The notes beneath the pieces are model-generated. The model saw only the letters and a list, made by a program, of their open reading frames with translations, ran no database searches and had not been told where the DNA came from. Both the position numbers and the translations under genes were made by a program. Of a stretch of DNA of 53,908 bases, positions 11,420 to 22,814 are shown piece by piece. Each line of letters begins with the position of its first letter. Position 1 is the first letter of the stretch. The stretch is from Brachionus koreanus (Eukaryota > Rotifera > Eurotatoria > Ploima > Brachionidae). The DNA is taken from the NCBI GenBank assembly GCA_016987375.1, contig PJRA01000011.1, positions 684,859 to 738,766 on the forward strand. Direction: 5' to 3'.

Positions 11420-13926
11420 ATGAGTGAGCAACCATCACAAAGAATTTCGAGCGCAAGAGCTGCTAGTGCCAAGCTAAGTGCCAAAATAAACAATCAAAAT
11501 TCTACTGAGAAGAAAATTGACGATAACGTACTAAATAGATTTATCGAAATACAAGCGGAAATAGAGAAAAACGATGCGGATGGCGTGTTCCAAGGTCTCA
11601 AAATGGCTGAGGAAGAGTTTGAGGCTTTAGAAAAGAGCAAACGTCAAGCTGAAATAAATCACAAAGTTCTTACTGAACAGACCAATAAAGAAAAACAAGA
11701 TTTCGAAAACATTTCTCAGCCTACGGTTCAAAATTTTTTTCGTTCCAAGCAAGCTCATAACCAAGCCATTTCCAAAGAACAACATGAGTATTTGCAAGCA
11801 TTGAATCTGCTTGAAATATCTGCCACTGAGCTTAAAACAATAACTGCTCAGTATGAACTAGGCAGACAGAAGCTAGAAAATTACAAAAAAGAAAATCAAT
11901 TAGCTATAGAATTATATAATGAACAAATGACCATTTTGTGTATATCTACTTATATCATTCAACTAATATTTAAATAAAATTTTGTAATTTAATTCTTTTT
12001 AAGATTCGACTTTTGATGGTGATTACGGAAGCGATTTGGAAAATCAATTGGAAAAAGAAGTAAAGAGATTGACTGATTCTAAGGATCAATTGAGACAAGC
12101 ATTGCACAAATGGAGCAACGCTCGTTTTTTGCTTGTCTATGCTTATAATCAAATACAGACATCGGAGCAAAAATGGTCCGAAATGATGAGATTAGATATA
12201 AAGTAGGTTTATGTTTTAGAAAAATTTATTTTAACACGTGAGTTGTTGCATTGTCTTTGCATGGTTTTTGCTTGATTTAAAGTCTCATTTGCATTCAAAA
12301 AATAAAATTGTTTTCTAAAATTAAATTAAAAATATTAAGAAAAATTTTCGGTTTTACTTTAGCATATTTGATAAATTCAAATTTTTTTGGCTAAAAATAA
12401 ATTTTATCTTAAAAAAAAATTATGATTATTATGATTAGTTTTCATAAAAGTATGTTTTTTTGAAAAAACAAAGTATGTTTTTTTTTGAATACCTTGAAGA
12501 TATTGGTTTTGTGATATTTAGAAAAATAGAACAGAACAAAATGTTAAAACTTTTGTTAAAAGATTCAAAGCAAGCTCTTATAGATGCAAAATTGTGCAAC
12601 ATTCATAATTCCTAACTCGTTTAATTAAATACGATAAAATAAAATATTAAATAAGGTAAGAGTAAGGTTAATATACACCTTCTATTTATTATAGAGAGCT
12701 GAATAATAGAGCTAAAGCCACATGTAACTGTCCTTGATTTTATATCAAAATTATTTTTTAAATATAATATATTTAAAAATTTGCACATCATAAGCATATT
12801 TAGACTAATTACGCAGCTTTCTGGGTTGGTTGAATAAAAAAGTTATAAGCTTTTTTATATAACTTTTTTAATTTATCATAAATTTATGTTCTATTTTTTT
12901 AGTACCAAACTTCACTAAACCGAGATATATATATATTTTTGTTTAAAATCAAAAAATTTTTTTTCTCTTTATTTGAAATTTAATCAATAATTGTTCAAAA
13001 TGTCATATAATAAACATTTTTTAATGCTGCATTTAGAAAAATAATTAAATTTAATTATTGAGCTTATTTTTATAAACAAACAAATTTTTCAAAAAAATTA
13101 TATCATATTTAATTAAAATAATAAAATTAAAAATTATCAAGTAATCCAGAGAAAGTTATTTTTGCAACCGAAGTACGCAACAATCTAGTTGCTTCAAATC
13201 AGAATTTGATAAATACAAAAACATACTTGAAAAATATTACTTTGCCCTATTGCACCGATGAAGACCTAAAATCTCTTCAGGCTCTTGCGGCAGGCACCTA
13301 TGAAGACATGCAGACTCACCAAAGGCAAAGATATGCTCTCAATATAATACAAGTACTTAGACAGAGATGTGCTGCTCTCTATCAATGGTTTGATCAGGTA
13401 ATTGGAAAAAATTTAACTATCATATTTTTAAAATTAAATTTTAGGTAATCAAAGATAGTTTAGTTGTCGACTATTCTAGAGTGAAAATAGACTATGATCA
13501 AAAATCAAAAGAATTAAAGATGGAAAGGATAAGATTATTGCAAGAAAAGATAAAAGAAAAAACTGGTAAAGACGTCAAGATAAATCTTTACGGTTAGTTT
13601 CATTGTAAATTATTTTGATATATTGTTTAATTGAAATCTTTTATTTTCAAGAAAAATCGAATGAAAAGGATAATTTGGATGCATTGTTAAATGATCCGTT
13701 TAAGACTGGGGGAAACAATTCAAATCATCAAATTTCCGAAAAACCAATCAATAGCTTAGATTTGCCGCCACCGCCTTCAAGAGATCAAATATTGGGAGAT
13801 GTTGAAGAGATCAAAAAGCAATATTTTCAGCAAAAAGATGATTGGAATCGACATTTGGACTCAAGTAAGAGAGATGCTGATGAAAAATTACAAGAAATGT
13901 TGAATAAATATAAGAAGCCAGAGTAA
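11420..13926 (+). CDS. Conserved-looking coiled-coil protein, function unknown
   Basis: Five exons join in phase: 11420-11939, 12004-12202, 13142-13397, 13445-13592 and 13652-13926, giving 465 residues. The ATG at 11420 is preceded by a T-rich tract and AATAG. The protein opens with a short Ser/Ala-rich segment (SSARAASAKLSAKI), followed by long charged helices with heptad-like spacing (about residues 30-170). Later segments include YGSDLENQLEKEV, LPYCTDEDLKSLQ, YEDMQTHQRQRYALN and ALYQWFDQ, then a basic helix ending KEKTGKDV. The C-terminus has PPPPSRDQI and another charged helix. The pattern suggests a cytoplasmic structural or adaptor protein, but I could not assign a named family. AATAAA occurs about 110 bp after the stop. 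The first donor (TTGT|GTATAT) is the least certain junction; the other joins are supported by continuous helix and phase. Confidence 0.8.
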
Positions 13927-15155
13927 AACTAAATTTTTGTTTACGCTTATTTTCTTTATTTCTATTTAGTTAAAATTTAATGATGCTGTAATTACGGTGC
14001 AAAATTAATTTTTTATTTTTATTTATTAATATATTTTAAATAAACTTTTTAAACATATTATCAATAAATTAATAAGTCTTGGTTTTATATATTTAAAAAA
14101 AAACTTCCAATCATTTTAATAATAAAGTCAAATACTTTTTTGAATTTTTTTGATTTTCAAAATCATCTATTATCACCAAATCTTATTTTTTTTAATTCAT
14201 AATTTCATTTAATTTATTTCAATCAAGTAGTTTTATTTTTTTTCAAGCTTTTTAGGCAAAAGAATTTTTTGTTCTAATCAACTTTGCACAAATTTTTCTT
14301 AGCTCTATTTTTTGGTTAGCATAATTAACTTGATTAAATTAAAAGTATTGACATTATTAAAATCAAAAATTTTTCTAAATAGATTCTAAATAAGATAAGT
14401 TTGGTCACAAGATATCTTTCTATAATTTACCACAAAGAACAAACATAAAGGGATCTTTTTAGTTTAATAATACAGAATAAAGTAGAATAAAGTGAATTAC
14501 ACAAAAGAAACATAATAGATGTGTCATTGACAATCGATGAAATCTTTAAATCTGAGTTTTTAGATCACTCAATTTTGGAGATTACTAATTTCGAATATGA
14601 ACTAAAAAAAAACTTAATTTATTGTTATTCAAATATATCTCACAAAGTTTTTTTAAATTTCAAAAGTGGCTATTTTTTCTAATAAAATTTTGAAATTTCT
14701 TGAAGGTTTTTTCAAATATATAAATTTGCACTAAAAACTTTAGAAATTTTTTCATTTTATAAATATAATATATTTTTCTAAACTTTGAATTGTACAATTT
14801 TGTTTAGTTTAGCAAATAAAATCAATTCATGTATTAAGAAATTCAATATGACTTACTTACTTAAGACATGCTAACTTTTTGAGTAAATATATAATGAATT
14901 TTAAAAGAAATATGAATCTTAGATTTTTTTCTAATTTCAATTTAATTGACTATCTTTTTAATCTACTATTATTTTTATATGCTCTCAGTGGGGTTAAAAA
15001 ATTAATTTTCAATTAAAGCACAAAAATGTCTCCGGGGTTTAATTAGATAAGATTAAAAGATATCATTTAATCATGAATAAATTACCGAATAGAATTTTAA
15101 AATTGATGATAAAATTGTCTGACTATTACAGATTAAATTATAAATAGATAATTTT
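13927..15155. other. AT-rich spacer between convergent genes
   Basis: It separates the 3' ends of the coiled-coil gene (plus) and the kindlin gene with its flanking LINE remains (minus). Apart from an AATAAA shortly after the coiled-coil stop, I see only A/T-rich sequence without coding-like stretches. Confidence 0.5.
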
Positions 15156-15313
15156 AAAAAATATAAATTGCCATCAATTTATTTCAAGAAAAACTGAAAA
15201 TTAAAATCAATTATTCATTAGTGGATGCATCAACTAATAATTATCAAAAAAATAAAGTCATCAATTGCAAATTTTAAAAATAAATCATATTTTATATAAA
15301 AAAAAATATTTTT
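15156..15313. repeat. 158-bp direct repeat, copy 1
   Basis: Nearly identical to 15666-15823 with only a few substitutions and small indels. It includes the shared core TTCATTAGTGGATGCAT. It overlaps the C-terminal end and 3' flank of the LINE fragment, so the repeat probably represents the LINE 3' terminus. Confidence 0.85.
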
Positions 15314-15600
15314 AAAATAAAATAATCCAAATTTTTTTTCTCCACTGTTAGTTTTTGCCATTGGTTCAATTAGGTTTGCACTATTCCTTAAATTGTAACT
15401 TAAATTTCTCAAGTAATTTTTAAAAAATCTAATTTTTTGATTCTCAGGCGAGTTATGATAGAATAAAAATATAAAAGAGAATGATAACATTCTTTCTAAA
15501 AATCTATGCTGAAAAGCATATAACCCATATTTTTCCAAAAAATATTTAACATCATTTAAAGTTTTTCGATTCAAATTTGAACTTAAACAATTTAAAAATA
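15156..15600 (-). mobile_element. LINE ORF2 C-terminal fragment plus 3' end
   Basis: A minus-strand ORF at 15574-15230 (114 codons) contains DVKYFLEKYGLYAFQHRFLE, NYLRNLSYNLRNSAN and, near its end, FLKFAIDDF. This order (a YFLEKY-like helix, a YNLRN motif, then a short hydrophobic end) is what I recall from the C-terminus of jockey-like LINE ORF2 proteins. The stop lies inside the first copy of a 158-bp direct repeat, and the sequence after it (down to 15156) would be LINE 3' UTR. It lies just downstream of kindlin and is 5' truncated. Assignment rests on motif memory, not a search. Confidence 0.5.
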
Positions 15601-15665
15601 GAAAAATAATAGTTTTTAGCCAGTTTAATTATTGCCTCTTTAGAAAAATAACACAAGAGAGTTGA

Positions 15666-15823
15666 AAAAATATAAATTGCCTTCAATTTATTTCAAGAAA
15701 AACTGAAAATTAAAATCAATTATTCATTAGTGGATGCATTTACTAATAATTATCAAAAAAAATAAAGTCATCAATTGCAAATTTTAAAAATACATCATAT
15801 TTTTTATATAAAAAATATTTTTT
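15666..15823. repeat. 158-bp direct repeat, copy 2
   Basis: Second copy of the sequence at 15156-15313, in the same orientation and about 510 bp away. It ends about 155 bp from the kindlin stop codon. It may be a second, very short, 5'-truncated LINE insertion or a local duplication of the first. Confidence 0.85.
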
Positions 15824-15978
15824 TGAACTTATTTCTTTAAAATTATTTCTAATTTAATTGGGGATCTAAATTTTTACTGATAAATTTCATTAGACCAAAA
15901 GATTGTTATTTTACGGGTTCGGTTTTTATTAAAAATCGAATCATTCAATATTTACAAAAAAAAATTCAAATAAAAAAA

Positions 15979-18900
15979 TTAGCGTTTTTCTGTCAATTTA
16001 AAAAAAATATCCTCATCAATTGCAGATGTAGTTGTTCCATCAGGTTTCGGAGATTGGCGAAGAGACAAATAAATGTATCCACCAATAAATTCATTCAGAA
16101 TACGTGCTTCACAATTCAAGCACAAAAATGTGAGCTCACCATCATCAAAAACAATGTCAAACTGTTTTATATCCCAGTTGACGTTCCATGACTTCATAGT
16201 GTTGAATCGCCATGTTTTTAGTGTTTCGCCTTCAGGACTGATCCTCAACAACCGATTGCTCGTTACTCCTATAACTTCCTTTTTTTTAAATTAAATTAAA
16301 ATAAGATTTATTTTTTCAAAACTAAAATAAGAATACTTCTTTATATCTAGAGCCTTTTATTTTCACAGCAAAATATGTAATACCGTAAGAGGGTAATCCT
16401 TGCCATTCTTTGATATACCTCCATTTTGCTTCATTAATGTTCAAATCGCTTATTGTAGAATAAGCACCAAGTATTCTGTCATTTAACTATAAAAAAATAT
16501 TTATTAACTTTGTGTAAATTATCTTTTAAATTTAAAAGTTGAAAAATTTTTTGTCAACGATTTTCCGAATTTTGAACCGTTTTTGATAAGCTCTAGCATT
16601 AAAATAAAAATTATCCAGCAAAAATATACTTTCGAAAAATACAGAACGGAAAAGGCCTAAACCGAAAAAAATCATCTATTTAAAAAATAAAGAAATGAAT
16701 GAACTTGTATCAAAAATGTTTTCTATTTGAAAAAAAAAAGTTTTAAAAAAATTATTAACATCCCAAAAATCGCATAACTTTTAACTTAAAAATTAAAAAC
16801 AACATTATTAACTATTAATAAATTATTAAATTCTACTCAATTAATTAAAATTATAACATTGAATCTAAAATTTTAACTAATTCAAAGATGTCGATTGAAA
16901 GTGACTCTAACTAAACTGCTTTTTTTTTTTTTTTTAAAATTTTTTTTAATGTTTAAAACCTTCGCCCCTTCAGGGTTTATTAAAATAATAGAAATAAAAT
17001 TAAACAGGAAAAAATAAGAAAAAAATAAATAAGTTAAATTTTACAAGTTAATTAAATAAATAAATGCATAATTTCAGTTTTTAATTTCTGAGAATTTAAT
17101 TTTACTGATAAAGATTTGTTTAAAATATATGAGAAAATGATAAAAGTTGTGGCTCACAATCGATGTCGAAATTATCATTTAGATTAAGATCAGACTTAAG
17201 AAACATAGATGTGATAGGTGAGAATATACAGAGGGGAGTTTTCTTAGAACCTTCTCTCCTTATACTATTAAATCAACTGATTGTAAGTAATTGCTTTATA
17301 AATATATCTGATATTTATCTCGTACATTCTTATGCATACATCGCTCAAACCTGACTTAGACTTGGCATTAATTATTGATGGATAAGTCCTTTTTATTGGA
17401 TCAAAATGCAGATCATATGCATTGAACATCATTTTGCTCTGTTCTTTATAGCTTGAATTTTTGAAATTGAAGTTTTAGAAATTGTTGAAAGAATAAAGAA
17501 AGAATAATCTATAATCGATCCAATTAAGGATCTAAAAATTCCTATCAGTGTTTTTTTTTCAGCTTCCATGATTTGTGTAAAAGGATCTTTGTAATATTTA
17601 GTCTCTGTGCACATTTTTCTTTTATCCTTTCTATCTGTTGGTTCAAGTTTAAGTTTTGATCTAAAATGTAGCCAAAAAATTAACTTCTTTAGCCTGCAGT
17701 ATTTGTTGACTATTCATAAAAAGATTGAGAGAATTATTTCCTCTACTTGTTCTCGAAAAAACTTTGTAGTTACATTTGGGAACTGACATCTTTAGTATCC
17801 ATTTGTAGAGCCAAGATTCCAATTCCCTGAGGTAGATTTGTATCTCTTTATTTATTTAGAAAGTAACTTTTCAAATACAGGACTTATATATGGAAAGAAA
17901 ATAATAATGATGGGAACTTAAGATTTTATTGTACTCAAAAAAATAAATAATGAAGATTGGAAGATGCTGACGTAAAATGTTTAATTGCCTAACAAGAGCA
18001 CAAAAAATGGTAATTAATAAAACAAAAAATTATCGTTTTTGATTAATTATAAAAATCTTTAGGCAACAAGTGATGTGTCCAAACTAAGTTAATTCTTTTT
18101 CAATTAATTTTTTTCATTTCAAAATATTTTTTCTCTAATTGTTAAAGATTAATAAAAAAAAAATAATACATAGCATTTTTTCGTCAGTACAAAAATCTTA
18201 CAGTATATTTTCTTTTCAATACATTAATATTCAGTATATTTTTGCTCAGGATATTTTTCCTTTCAATCTATTCTTGTCAAATACCAAACTTTTCCTTTAA
18301 ACAATAAATAAATGCACAAAATTCATTCAGATTAAATGGAAAACATTAAATGTTCTAATTCTTTAATTAATTTATTATTTTTTAAGCTAAATTTTACTTA
18401 ATCAATATCAATGTATTTTTTGATAAGAATAAAAATTATTTACTAACTTGTTTTAGTTTGAATTTTTTTATTATACGAATCGGAAGTAGATTTGTCGCTT
18501 GAACTTCACTTGGATCAGAATCAAGACTATTTATTTGACTTGTTGATTTGCTTTCGGTGTTCAAATGAGAATTGGAGCTTTTAAAATTTTTAGTTTGTTG
18601 CATATTAAGTAAATTAAGTATTGATTTAATTTCGAGTGAATACGATAAATCAGATAGAGGTTTTGCTTTTGATGCAAGCTTAAACGCACTCATCCAATTT
18701 GCATAAGATTGCTCAGTTTCGCATCTAATAAACAGTTCGTTAACGCCTTCTGGCGAAGGGACTCGTAAAGTTATTCCAAATTTCCGATGTGATAAATTCA
18801 CATCGGGTACTACTTCACAAGATTTGAGGTTTATTTTGTCAATAGGTTTTCCATTAGCATCTTGCTGTGACTTAAAATAGCTCAAGTAGTGACTGTCATC

Positions 18901-21900
18901 CAATATAAAATAAAATGGGCGAAATTTTTTAAAAGTATATTTTTGATGCTTCATTAAGAATAGTGTTTCTTCCAGTTGATTGTTTGATTGAACTTTTTTG
19001 TTATTTTCTTGAGCAGCTCTGGTGCAATTATCTACTATATCAAGTGATTTTTCTAACTTATTCAATGCTGTTTCGATATCGTCCTCTTCTTCTAACATAT
19101 CGGTATTTTCTCCTGATTTAGAATAAACAATATCTTCTATTAGAAGCGGATTATTCCGATAAAGACTTGTTTTGCTCAAAGTGCTATCTTGGGATGAAAT
19201 TCTATTCATTTCTGCACTTGGTTTCACATTAAGAGACCTTGTCTGTAATTGAATTTGAAGCTGAAAAAAAATTATTTAAACTTTAAATTTTTAATTAGAA
19301 AAATAATGACAAGTAAATAATGATTAAAAAACATTTTAATAAAACCAAAACAGAAATATTTCTTCTAAAATTGACAGTTAATTGATTCCTTTGATAACAA
19401 ATTAGATGTAAAGTACGTAACCACAAATCTGACGTGACACACAATTTTCAGCTTACTCATTGTGGCCGTCGTGTCACCAGCAAATAAGCAAACTCTTATT
19501 TGGTAAAAAACTTTTAAACAAACTTTTTTATAGCTCATTTAGATTTAAATAAAGAAAAAATTAAGTTTATAAAACTTTTTCTGTACTAACTGTACACAAT
19601 ATTGAAAATCTAGATAATTTTAAAAATTAGGTTATCTTTGATAAAATCTTAAACAAAATTTAAAAAATTCACCAGGATTGTAAGTAAACTTTTTAGAATT
19701 ATTAAATATAACAAAAAAATACTTAATGTTTTCAGATTCAAGTATTCATTAAGCAGTACTAATCAATTAAGGATAAATTTTACAAAGCTTTTTCTCTTTA
19801 AAATTATATTTCAAGTAAAATTTTTGAGTTAAGGCTCGATCTATCTAATAACGGTCAAATTCAAAAGTCTATTTAATTGCTAAAATTATACAAAAAAAAA
19901 TAATTTTATTTATTTTCAAATATCAAATCAATAAATTTTTATTAATAGTAATCTCATATGCTCTCAAAAAATTTTTTAACGATTTTGACCAAAAAACTAA
20001 TTCCGCTATCAAAACATTTTCTACAAAATTTTTTATTTCGCCCTTTTTTTCCAACTATCCAGGCAATCATATTTTTATGAATTGATATCTAATATCTTGG
20101 AGCCCATTATGAACCGATTTGAGAACTTCTTATAAAAACAAAATAAAAAAACAGTTAGTTGCAATATTTATTTAATTGCTTTACGGAACAAGACAACTAT
20201 AAAAATCTTTTAACATGGCGAAGATGAAATTTTGGCAATGTGAAATTTTAGATAATTTTTTTTTTTGATTGTGCAAAAATGGTAAACAGTAAATTATGGT
20301 AAAAATTTGTAATAACGAAACGAATTTGAAAAACATTGTACTGTTTACTGTACTTTTTTTGTGAAATTAGAAAAAAATTAAACCGTTTTTCCTTTTTGTT
20401 CTAAAATTTCAGATTGCCGAAGATATTTTCTCCAGGACAGCCATTTAAAAAAAGTATTTTATTATTTGAATTAATTATTCCCACGAAAAACTTGATTAAT
20501 CATTTCCAAAAGATTTATAAATGTCATAAACGAATCTCAAAATGATTAAATGCTTATAACAAATCAATTAAAATTATTGTTTTTTATTCAAAAGTAAATA
20601 AAAAATTTAAATTAAATTTTGCTATCTTTATGATTATAGAAACTGTTTTAATTAAAAAAATATATTTAAGCTTCAGACTCAGATTATTTCTTAAGGATAT
20701 AAATTAAATTTCAATATATTATCCTGAATCTTTGCCTACTTTTTTTAGTATCCTAAGCTGTTTTTATGAAATTTTATTTATTTTTAGGGAAAAAGAATGA
20801 CTCAGAATGTTGATGAAATATTGGAAGTACAATTTGAAAAAAGACGAACAAGAAGCAAAGCAAACAACTTAATTAAATCAATTGCACAGTCTGAAAGTCA
20901 TTCAGCTACACAAGAAGTTAAAAGAAAAAGAGGTAGACCGAATCTGCTAAATAGTTATTTCATTTTATCTTCTTAATTTTACTCAAAATATAATTTTTTT
21001 TTGATAAAACTGATATAAAAATTTATTTATTTCATTTAAAAATAAATAAATATTAAAATAAAAATTTTTATCGCTCATTCCGTAACCATCATTTAGTAAT
21101 TTTAGAGACCAAAAATAATTAATTGATGAGTCCGAAGTTGTAATTATATCTCCCATAATTAATTAATTAATTCATTTTTGAGTCCAAAATAATTATGAGC
21201 CCGTTTCAGTAATATAATGAGCCATTATTTTACATTCAATTTTTGAAACTAAAATGAGTACTTTTAAATTATTGTAATTTAATTGATTTCAAGTATTTAA
21301 ACTAAAAAGTAGGAAAAAAATTAATTTTTTCATGAAGTTTAAGACGTGCACTGTAAGCAAGAAATGCGTAAATTGAACTGCAAGTGTTATCTTTAAATAA
21401 CTCTTTTTATTCGAAAATTCTATAAATAAGAAAAGAAATTTTTTTTCTTAATAACTTTTTTAAGCCTTTAATGCTTCATTTTATTACGAAATCAAAATTT
21501 AATTATTTTTAGAACAAAATTTGTGAAGATTTAAATTTTGATTAAACTAATGTATTTAAAATAAATTAAATAATTTTCTGTTTTTTTAGATTCCATTTCC
21601 AAAATATTAACTAAATTTATTAATTTTAAACTAAAAAGAAAATAACTGTTGTAGTTGATTCCAATAACTACAGTGCAATACTATGAAGAAGTCAAAAACT
21701 TATTATTCTTTTGTTGTCATTATTTTCTTTTTTATTTCTTCTTTTGTTAGGCTAGAAGTGGCCAATGCTAATAAGGCTATTATTTAAAACTATTTTCTTT
21801 ATTATTTGTGTTATAACCTCGAACCAGCGGATCCTTACAGATCTGAATAAATACATCAAATAAAGGTTTATTACATACTTGTAAAGCAGCAAAGTTGACT

Positions 21901-22814
21901 AGCTCTTGCTCAGTGCAATCAATCTCCTCGGTAAGTATTGCCCATTTAGCCTGTTCGTAAATCTGATTCATTCGAACGGCATCATTTTTTAAATTCAAAT
22001 CAAAAAAAGCAAAATATTTAAACTTAAGAAAAACAATATCATTTTCTTTTATATTTTGTTCCATTAGCGATTTAGACGAGTCGAGCCATCTACTATTTAC
22101 TCTAGTCTTATCAAATATACTCTTAAATCTAACTGTATTGTTGACCAAATAATCATGGGCGCAAATAATGGGACTGTATGTTAGATTGATCAAATCTATG
22201 TCGGCATGACCAATACTTTCATTCCCAGACAAACTCAAGGACTTTTCTCTTCGGTCACGTGATTTATTTCGAGAAAATGAAGAGTTATTCGACGAGTTGT
22301 TCAAAGTAGAAGTTCCACTTGATATTGATCCTGTTTCTTTTGGTTTATTCTCAATCGTTTTGGTCTCATTTATCTTTTCACTCAATTTTTCTTTATTCAA
22401 ACCAGAACACTTAAGCAAGGACATTTCCTCAGCATGTCGCATGCTAAATTCTTTGCATATTTGCTTAGTCACATGAAAAACATTAGCAGAAAAGTCTACA
22501 CTCAAGTCGACAGCTTGCAAGTCTGGTAAACTGATGCGCAAATACTTGTGCAGTCTTGTAAAGTGAAGCAATGCGTCTGCCTGTACGCCATACTGATCCA
22601 ATGTAAGTTTATTTTTGTTCAACCATTTGTTTTTGTCCGGCCACCATAAAGCAAAATCGGACCAGTCGTTTCGTAAAGTGTTCAATTTTTCGATTAGCTG
22701 AACAATGACCCCACCGATATGTGTTTCGCCCGTGACCAGCAGACATTGTTCCACTACATCAAACTCGGTTACATTTATTCGCAACTCCCAGCCAGGTGTT
22801 TTAGCAGGCAGCAT
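15979..22814 (-). CDS. Fermt: Kindlin (fermitin family), integrin activator
   Basis: Focal-adhesion FERM protein that binds integrin beta tails together with talin. Four exons join in phase: 22814-21879, 19260-18448, 16486-16337 and 16278-15979, giving 732 residues (mammalian kindlins are about 660-690). Exon 1 carries F0, F1 and the start of F2; kindlin hallmarks are WPDKNKWL, WLDSSKSLMEQ and EEIDCTEQELVNFAALQ. A Ser/Asn/Arg-rich loop interrupts F1 (about residues 155-210). Exon 2 carries an acidic linker and the PH domain inserted in F2 (about 415-515; CEVVPDVNLSHRKFGI, NWMSAFKLASK). Exons 3-4 carry F3 (EAKWRYIKEWQ, TWRFNTMKSWNVNWDI, HEFIGGYIYLS-like). The QW motif of vertebrate F3 reads SW here. 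The ATG at 22814 starts directly with the F0 domain; ATTTTATTTAG lies 9 nt upstream of it. Introns are 2618, 1961 and 58 bp; the two large ones hold repeats. Confidence 0.95.
16921..17870 (-). mobile_element. 5'-truncated LINE in kindlin intron 2
   Basis: Minus-strand translations, broken by frameshifts and stops, match the end of a non-LTR reverse transcriptase. Near 17860-17680 there is LESWLYKWILKMSVPKCNYK followed by KEVNFL. At 17614-17429 there is FRSLIGSIIDYSFFILSTIS ending KIQAIKNRA, typical of jockey-like RT C-terminal regions. Towards the lower coordinates the frame decays. The element ends at 16921-16945 in a long T run on the plus strand, that is, a poly(A) tail on the minus strand, preceded by CTGAAGGGGCGAAGG. 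This is the usual form of a dead-on-arrival LINE copy. It is in the same orientation as kindlin. Confidence 0.7.
20271..20363. repeat. Short palindromic dispersed repeat, copy 1 (kindlin intron 1)
   Basis: Begins GTGCAAAAATGGTAAACAGT and ends GTTTACTGTACTTTTTTTGTG, so its ends are imperfectly inverted around the AAACAGTA core. A related copy lies at 39693-39777 in an ABCC10 intron. It looks like a small non-autonomous element. Confidence 0.6.
20797..20976 (+). CDS. Small AT-hook-containing ORF inside kindlin intron 1
   Basis: A 59-codon ORF on the strand opposite kindlin, too short for usual ORF cut-offs. It is rich in basic and polar residues (QFEKRRTRSKANN) and contains KRKRGRP, the core of an AT-hook DNA-binding motif. 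A strong acceptor-like TTTATTTTTAG lies 9 nt before the ATG. Within the hook, AAAAGAG|GTAGAC could act as a splice donor, so this may be the first coding exon of a nested nuclear protein gene rather than a complete protein. I found no second exon with confidence. It could also be a chance frame, but the GC-richer, mixed codon use argues for past or present coding. Confidence 0.35.
   Translation: MTQNVDEILEVQFEKRRTRSKANNLIKSIAQSESHSATQEVKRKRGRPNLLNSYFILSS

Noticed and set aside
17163..17354. 63-codon plus-strand ORF in kindlin intron 2
   Set aside because: Antisense to the decayed LINE 3' region, whose minus-strand reading explains the composition.
16905..17890. GTTACTTTC / GTCACTTTC flanks as LINE target-site duplication
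   Set aside because: The match is short and imperfect and its edges do not coincide with the element ends.
21124..21145. TTGATGAGTCCGAAGTTG resembling a hammerhead ribozyme core
   Set aside because: CUGAUGA needs stem II and then GAAA; here no stem II can form and no matching cleavage-site helix was found.
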